DNA of 64,000 nt from Rhynchosporium graminicola (Eukaryota > Ascomycota > Leotiomycetes > Helotiales > Ploettnerulaceae): assembly GCA_900074885.1 (NCBI GenBank), contig FJUW01000012.1, positions 1,255,807-1,319,806 on the forward strand, read 5' to 3'. Both the position numbers and the translations under genes were made by a program. Shown here one piece after another: positions 58,904 to 64,000 of the stretch; the stretch's first letter is position 1; every line of letters starts with the position of its first letter. The notes under the pieces were generated by a model. The model searched no databases. It was not told the DNA's origin and worked only from the letters and a program-made list of their open reading frames with translations.

Positions 58904-61069
58904 TCACCGTTGTCTACTCCTCACGCTCAACCTCTCTGACCCCATACTCGCTCGAGGCGTAAGAGCTGTCTGATGCGTCGGGACCGGTGGTCTCCATCCA
59001 CCTTGGTCTTCATGGCCTCCATAACTGGATGGGCTGAGGCTTGAATCGCGGAGGTTACTTCCACGGTCTGTGTCGATGCGGCTGACTCGGCTGACTCGGC
59101 TGACTGGGCTCGCGCTCATGCCTCTCACGTCCATCTCCTTGCTATACCCACCCTCGCCATCACCTGCCTCGCGTGCAGTAGCAGCTAGCATATCGAGTTC
59201 GGCTGTGAGTGTTGTTTGAGACTTGATGAATGAGCCACGATTATCGCCCATTGGTTGATATCTTGTCTCGGGATCTTTGCGAACGATGGACATCGTTGAA
59301 GCAACAAGGACAATGATTAGAATTACAAAGACGAAGATGATGTTGACGAAGAAGAAGATCAAGCTAGCGACACCGATGAGGAGACCCGGGCCGTCGAATA
59401 CGTCGGTGAAGATGAGGAGAAAGACAGCGTTGAGGAATTGTACGACGCAGATGGCGATGTGCATGCTGTTGGATGTCTTGTCCATGTATGGGCGAATGAC
59501 AGAGACACCAATAAGAGCTGCGGCTTCGATGATCACAAGCACGATAGCTTGGGTGAGTCCGGATCCTTGTGCGAGTCCCACGAAGAAGGACTTCAAGAGA
59601 ATGTAGAACAAGGTGGGCGCGATGTACCAATAGGCTGAGGCGCGGAACTGAATGAACAGGAAGCCCCACTTCTTGAGAGTCGTGGGATTGGTGTACAAAA
59701 GATAGGCAGGAGTTTGATGCTTGTGTCCGGAGCGACGAGCGATGGTCATGACATGGAAGGCCGCGAGAAACAGCGCGCCATTCATGCCAATGAAGAAGAT
59801 GACGGCAAGGAAGACTTCGGCTGGGGAATCAACCACTGTAAATTCCCAGAGAGAGAGAATCATCATGGGTGCGTATCCGATGAGAATCAGGCGAAAGATA
59901 GTGCCTTTCAACATGATGCGCCAGTTGTCCTGGAAGTCACGGAAGCGATTGTTTTGACTTTGCATCCAGTTCAACTTGATCGCCAAGTCGCACAACACTT
60001 TGAATAGTGAAATGACGAAGAGTGTGAAGAGGCAGAAGATGAAGTAAAAGGTAATGCATGTGACATAGAGGTTGGTGGGCTCCATTGGTGCGAGAAATGC
60101 TGCCCGTTGCAAACCGGTCACAATGTAAGCCCCGCCAGCTGTGGTGGTGACTTCTTGAGCTCGTTTGACGATTGCAAGGCTCTTCTCGACAAAAAAATTT
60201 TCTCTGTGAGTATCCAAGCCACGCTTTGCAACTTGAACTGACTTGCTGACAAGAGTTTGGAGAATACTGGTTGGCTTGCCTCCGGTTGCTCGCTGGTACC
60301 ACATGGCAAAATTCTGAAGGAAACCAACTCGGATGATTCCTACCGACCACACAAAGTCCTGGGTCCAGGACTGGACGATAGGTGGGAGAGGTATGGCGCA
60401 AAGCCCAATGATCGCGATGTTTTGAAAGTAACTGAAAAGAGCAGTGGCGTAAAGTGAGACATGGGCAGCAGTGTTCGTATGGCCGAGTCCAGAGACGATT
60501 GCTGAGGCTAGAAGTCCAATGATTGCGATGGCTGCCGTTGCCCACTTCACACCTGTTTGATTGACTGTCTTTCCATTGGACAGTCGAAGACGTACGCAGC
60601 CCAATCTGTGCGATTGATCTCGACTGTCTCCACGAGCGAACATGTTAATCTCGACAACGGCATCCAAATCTGGAATAGTGAATGCGATCCCGGGAATATC
60701 GCCGATGACGCTCGTTGAAATATTTTCGAATTTCTCATCGAATGCTATTTCGATGTGGTCCAAGGGACACAGCGTTGTCAGGCCCGCGTATGTGCAAGGA
60801 TCCAGGTTTGTTTTGAGGAATGTATAACCATAGGCTGAAGCTGTGACATTGAAAGTCACATTACCAGCATGTGTCGATTGGCCCTGGAACTTGAGCGACA
60901 GGGACTGGTTTTGGGGCGTGAAAGCAACGTTGAACAAACTGGCGGTGATGGTTGAGTTGTCCTGGCATGACTCCAGCGAGGTGGACTGGAATATCCGCTC
61001 GGCCGAGCTCAGGGCTGCTAGAGGAAGTATCACAGTCAGGGCCGCTCCGAACGAACGGGATAGACGCAT
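58904..61069 (-). CDS. FLC/TRP-like membrane protein with ML-like domain (721 aa)
   Basis: Single exon. Residues 1-23 are a signal peptide (ending LAALSSAERI). A lumenal or extracellular ML-like domain of about 140 residues follows, with paired cysteines (SLESCQDNS, DPCTYAGLTTLC) and several NxT/S sites. From about residue 175 there are roughly nine or ten hydrophobic segments, for example VKWATAAIAIIGLLASAIV and LLIGVASLIFFFVNIIF. The conserved block DNWRIMLKGTIFRL lies between them. The C-terminal 100 residues are a Ser/Arg-rich cytosolic tail with VSRVSRVSRID. This is the order of fungal Flc1-3 and Pkd2-type proteins, linked in yeasts to FAD import into the ER, wall integrity and calcium flux. 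The frame is intact and length is typical. Confidence 0.9.
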   Translation of the reverse strand: MRLSRSFGAALTVILPLAALSSAERIFQSTSLESCQDNSTITASLFNVAFTPQNQSLSLKFQGQSTHAGNVTFNVTASAYGYTFLKTNLDPCTYAGLTTLCPLDHIEIAFDEKFENISTSVIGDIPGIAFTIPDLDAVVEINMFARGDSRDQSHRLGCVRLRLSNGKTVNQTGVKWATAAIAIIGLLASAIVSGLGHTNTAAHVSLYATALFSYFQNIAIIGLCAIPLPPIVQSWTQDFVWSVGIIRVGFLQNFAMWYQRATGGKPTSILQTLVSKSVQVAKRGLDTHRENFFVEKSLAIVKRAQEVTTTAGGAYIVTGLQRAAFLAPMEPTNLYVTCITFYFIFCLFTLFVISLFKVLCDLAIKLNWMQSQNNRFRDFQDNWRIMLKGTIFRLILIGYAPMMILSLWEFTVVDSPAEVFLAVIFFIGMNGALFLAAFHVMTIARRSGHKHQTPAYLLYTNPTTLKKWGFLFIQFRASAYWYIAPTLFYILLKSFFVGLAQGSGLTQAIVLVIIEAAALIGVSVIRPYMDKTSNSMHIAICVVQFLNAVFLLIFTDVFDGPGLLIGVASLIFFFVNIIFVFVILIIVLVASTMSIVRKDPETRYQPMGDNRGSFIKSQTTLTAELDMLAATAREAGDGEGGYSKEMDVRGMSASPVSRVSRVSRIDTDRGSNLRDSSLSPSSYGGHEDQGGWRPPVPTHQTALTPRASMGSERLSVRSRQR

Positions 61070-61705
61070 GATGAAGGTTCTGTATTAATAAATTGCAAAT
61101 GTGAAAGATGAGAGGTCGATGGTGCTAGACAAAGCAGGTGTTGTAATGAATGAAGCTGGATGAGCCAAGGTGGGGCACGTGGTTTTGGCGGTTTGGGAAT
61201 CCACGATTCAGGTCCGGGATCGCGAGTGACGACGATAACGAGTGTGAATTGAGTTTTGAGTTGAATTGAGCTGGGTGTCGCAAGATAGGTTAGATTGGCT
61301 TCAGGTCGCCTTTTTGCAGCTCTGCTTGCGTCGCTCGTACCAGATCGCCGTAACGTAACGTGAGCAGCCTCGCGATCTGATGCGGGAGGTTTCAACGAGC
61401 GTGAGGGCCGACGTGGCGAAGAGCTGGAGGTTGTTGGTTGAGTGTTTCAGAACAGAAGAGAGCAGAGCAGAGCAGAATAGATCCGAAACCTTCGGGGCAG
61501 CGCAGTCCCGTGATGAAGATCGAGATGCAGAGGAGGCGCGCCAGATATGAGATGTTAGTCGTGCGTGATAAGTGCAGTCGGAGGCAGGCGTAAGGAGAGT
61601 TGACGTCGACTGATGCTGCGATGGTTGTGATGTGTGTGATGTTGTTGTTTGTTTATGGTTGAAGACGGCGACGGCAGCGCGGCAGATTCAAGTGAGTTCC
61701 CGGAT

Positions 61706-61740
61706 GAGGTGAGGTGAGGTGAGGTGAGGTGAGGTGAGGT
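61706..61740. repeat. (GAGGT)x7 microsatellite
   Basis: Seven perfect copies of a 5-bp unit. Confidence 0.95.
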
Positions 61741-62020
61741 GAGATGAAGGGAAGGGAAGAGAAGAGAAGAGAAGTCCCGTGGTGGTGGCCAAGCTCAAGC
61801 AAGATCTTCTTCCATCATCATCATCATCAGGCGCAGTTGGTGTGTGTGTGTGTGTGGGTGTGGGTGTGTGGGGGAGCTGACTGGCTGACTGGCTGACTGG
61901 AAACTGGGCCAAACTGCAGTCAGTCAGTTCCTTCCTATTGCGCAAAAAGTCATTTCCCTGCAGCTGCACAGCCCCCCACCCCCCTCCCCCCGATCCTGAC
62001 AGACAGACAGACAGGTACAG

Positions 62021-62051
62021 GGAAGGGAAGGGAAGGGAAGGGAAGGGAAGG
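62021..62051. repeat. (GGAAG)x6 microsatellite
   Basis: Six perfect 5-bp units plus one base, next to a short CAGA run at 62000-62014. Confidence 0.95.
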
Positions 62052-62484
62052 CACGACTGCTGCCAAGACTCCAAGAATGTGCCAAATCCGGCTACGGCCA
62101 CGCGGATGATCTCGTATCGACGCTCCTCATTGATTCGCTTATCTATATCCTGTCCGCTAAATTACGACCCAAGTCCGTGTCGCGTTTCTAGACGGCTTCT
62201 GGGGCAAATGGGCGACCCGAAGAAAGACATTGCAATTCCCCAGATATGGAAATGGAAATGGACATGTCAAACAATCGAGAAAAGAAAAGTAGGGGGGGGC
62301 TACAGCTTGGAGCAACATCATCATCATAATATCTGCCTGCAGTAAATTGCTTGCTTGCTTGCAACTTCGTACGATGATTGACGTATGGATGATTCCTCCG
62401 TAACATTTCCCCCTACATGCGGCGAGTGAGTTCTTCTGGAACTTCACAATCACAAAATTCACTCACTTACTTTGAGTTCATTCC

Positions 62485-62485
<1 letters not shown>

Positions 62486-62530
<45 letters not shown>
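62486..62530. repeat. (CAGG)x11 microsatellite
   Basis: About eleven perfect copies of a 4-bp unit. Confidence 0.95.
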
Positions 62531-62885
62531 TATATAACCTTGATATATTAGCGACCTACCTACTTACAGAGTTTCCCTACAAAGTAAGTACTGACTGTAT
62601 CAATAAAGGTACGGAAGTACAGTACGTACTTGCGGAGGATACAGGCCGGAACGTAACTAGGTACCTAAGGTAATAGTAGTAGTGTCTGTCGTACCTTACA
62701 GGCACGGATCGAGCGTGACCCATAAAATCCCGCTTTACCCTTCTAAAGACCCACCCACGGGCGACCCACTTACTTACTTTGATCAGGGGGTCCCTAGGGT
62801 GCGGAAGCAGATGGGTAGGTAGCTAGGTACCTACCTACCTACCTACCTACGTACCTAACCAAACCGCAAAACCCGTACTACTGTA

Positions 62886-62957
62886 TAGGTAAGCAAGCAA
62901 GCAAGCAAGCAATCATTGATCGATAAGGTAAGCTTTCTTTCTTTCTTTCTTTCTGTC
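62886..62957. repeat. (AAGC)n and (TTTC)n microsatellites
   Basis: An AAGC run at about 62890-62912 is followed after 20 bp by a TTTC run. Confidence 0.9.
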
Positions 62958-64000
62958 TTTCTTTCTTTCCTTCTACCTGAAGGTTCCGTTCCATACGAAG
63001 TATGTTTGGCGCGGCGCCCTGAGACGGAGACGGGGACCGCGAAGTGTGTTTGTTTGTATTATTGGTGTTGGCTGGCGATGGTGTTGGTGTTGTCGCATCC
63101 CGAGCTCTGTTCCAAGACACGAGATTTCTTCAAATTCCATCCATCGTATCGGATCGATAGTATTCTATTCATCGCTGCTGCTGCGGCGCCCGTCTCACTA
63201 GAACCTCCGGAGTATCAGATCGATCAAAGAATAATGGACCGGGAAATTAACATCTCATCTCGCGAGCACCCTTCCTTTTCTGTTTCTTTTTCTTTTCATC
63301 TCAGCCATGCGGGCGGTCAGGAGAGAGAGCTTCCAGTTCCTTTGTCCTCCCATCCATCCTCAAACCCCAACACAAACCCTCCCAGATCCGTTACTTCTAC
63401 TCCCTCCGTACCTCACTCATCGAGTCATCCTTCACCCAAATAGATCCGCAAGCCCAAGTACTCCGAACAAGATCCCACCGGGTTCTCCCGCTTGTCGATG
63501 GGTCAAACTTGTATCGTTCTAGCACATCCGATAACCTTGCCACTCCTTTGTTGGTGTGTCTTTACATTGGAATGCGATATATAAGTATACCTGGGTCTGG
63601 TAATCTAAGTACCGTGCTTGCGTCTCGGGCCGGTGGTAATTAATCAATACGAGCTTGAGATCTGCCTAGCTGGCTAGGTCCTGCCTGCCTGCGCTGCGTC
63701 ATCTTCGGGCTCAGTCCCTTCAGTCAGTCAGTGAGAGCAGCCAAGCCACTTTTACCCCTTGTCAGTAGGTGAGTGGGGCGAGTGGGCGAGGTGGGGACGG
63801 GTACGGGATTCAAGAGCTCCACTGCACCTGGACAGAGGCGAGGGCGAGCGTCTAAAATCAGATCCAGAGACAACACCTGGGAATAGAACTCTCACGACGG
63901 CAACCCCGACCCCGACCCCGACCACGATCACGACAAGAACAACAAGACACTCAACTTCGACATCAAACAGCAGAGGGCCTCCCTCATCCTCCAGATCCAC

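Larger units (their letters stand above)
61070..64000. other. 2.9-kb region upstream of the FLC-like gene, rich in microsatellites, no supported gene
   Basis: Frames of 70-175 codons here (such as 62916-63443 plus) consist of translated simple repeats or pyrimidine-rich DNA. The last 150 bases contain a (CCCCGA)-like run (63903-63921) and no plus-strand ATG; they may be the 5' UTR of a gene beyond the window edge. Confidence 0.5.

Noticed and set aside
61688..62345. Overlapping frames of 101-137 codons on both strands
   Set aside because: They translate microsatellites (GAGGT, GGAAG, GTGTGT) and have no domain content.
62916..63443. 175-codon plus-strand frame
   Set aside because: Starts in a TTTC repeat; low-complexity Ser/Pro tail; no family resemblance.
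63752..64000. 82-codon minus-strand frame running off the window edge
   Set aside because: Valine/glycine run arises from a GACCCC-type repeat; no motif, and nothing beyond the edge can be seen.
1..64000. tRNA or rRNA genes
   Set aside because: No cloverleaf with a GTTCRA-type B box or rRNA-like segment was found by eye; a covariance-model scan would be decisive.

Overview
The window looks like a filamentous ascomycete (Pezizomycotina) genome; Leotiomycetes is a guess the sequence alone cannot prove. The reasons are GT-AG introns of about 50-150 bp, a HET-domain gene, a LaeA-like methyltransferase, a phiA-like wall protein, a P450, an FLC/TRP-like channel, and a repeat block carrying the footprint of repeat-induced point mutation (RIP). 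REGION 1 (1 to about 34,590) is an AT-rich block of nested, dead transposons. CpA and TpG are scarce and TpA abundant, while CpG is common, so nearly every pol frame is broken by TAA/TAG. The target-site duplications (TSDs) give the order of nesting. A hAT DNA transposon is the outer host (pieces 15100-15399 and 34145 to about 34590). A Gypsy element (family B, minus strand, copy B1) and a second Gypsy element (family A, copy A2) sit inside the hAT. B1 holds a complete Copia element (8176-13986) and is cut on its left by another family A copy (A1, 1-4242). A2 holds a short non-autonomous LTR element D (18424-20249) and a family B copy (B2, 21584-31928). B2 contains a 2,569-bp near-perfect tandem duplication joined at a single N, probably an assembly join. 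Family B also carries a long antisense reading frame between its integrase and its 3' LTR. REGION 2 (34,590-64,000) has normal base composition. Genes in order: phiA-like secreted wall protein (minus); a very large DUF6606/DUF3638/DUF3645 gene (minus, about 9.5 kb, 14 exons) whose 5' half has several breaks and whose C-terminus is short; a cytochrome P450 (minus) divergent from a LaeA-like methyltransferase (plus); a HET-domain gene with three premature stops (minus); and a single-exon FLC/TRP-like membrane protein (minus). The spaces between are rich in microsatellites and short tandem repeats. HOW THE GENES RELATE: the P450 and methyltransferase share a 954-bp divergent promoter and could be a small co-regulated metabolic pair. 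The other genes have no obvious functional link. The two decayed genes lie within about 23 kb of the RIP block, so spread of RIP, or RIP of gene duplicates, is one possible cause of decay.
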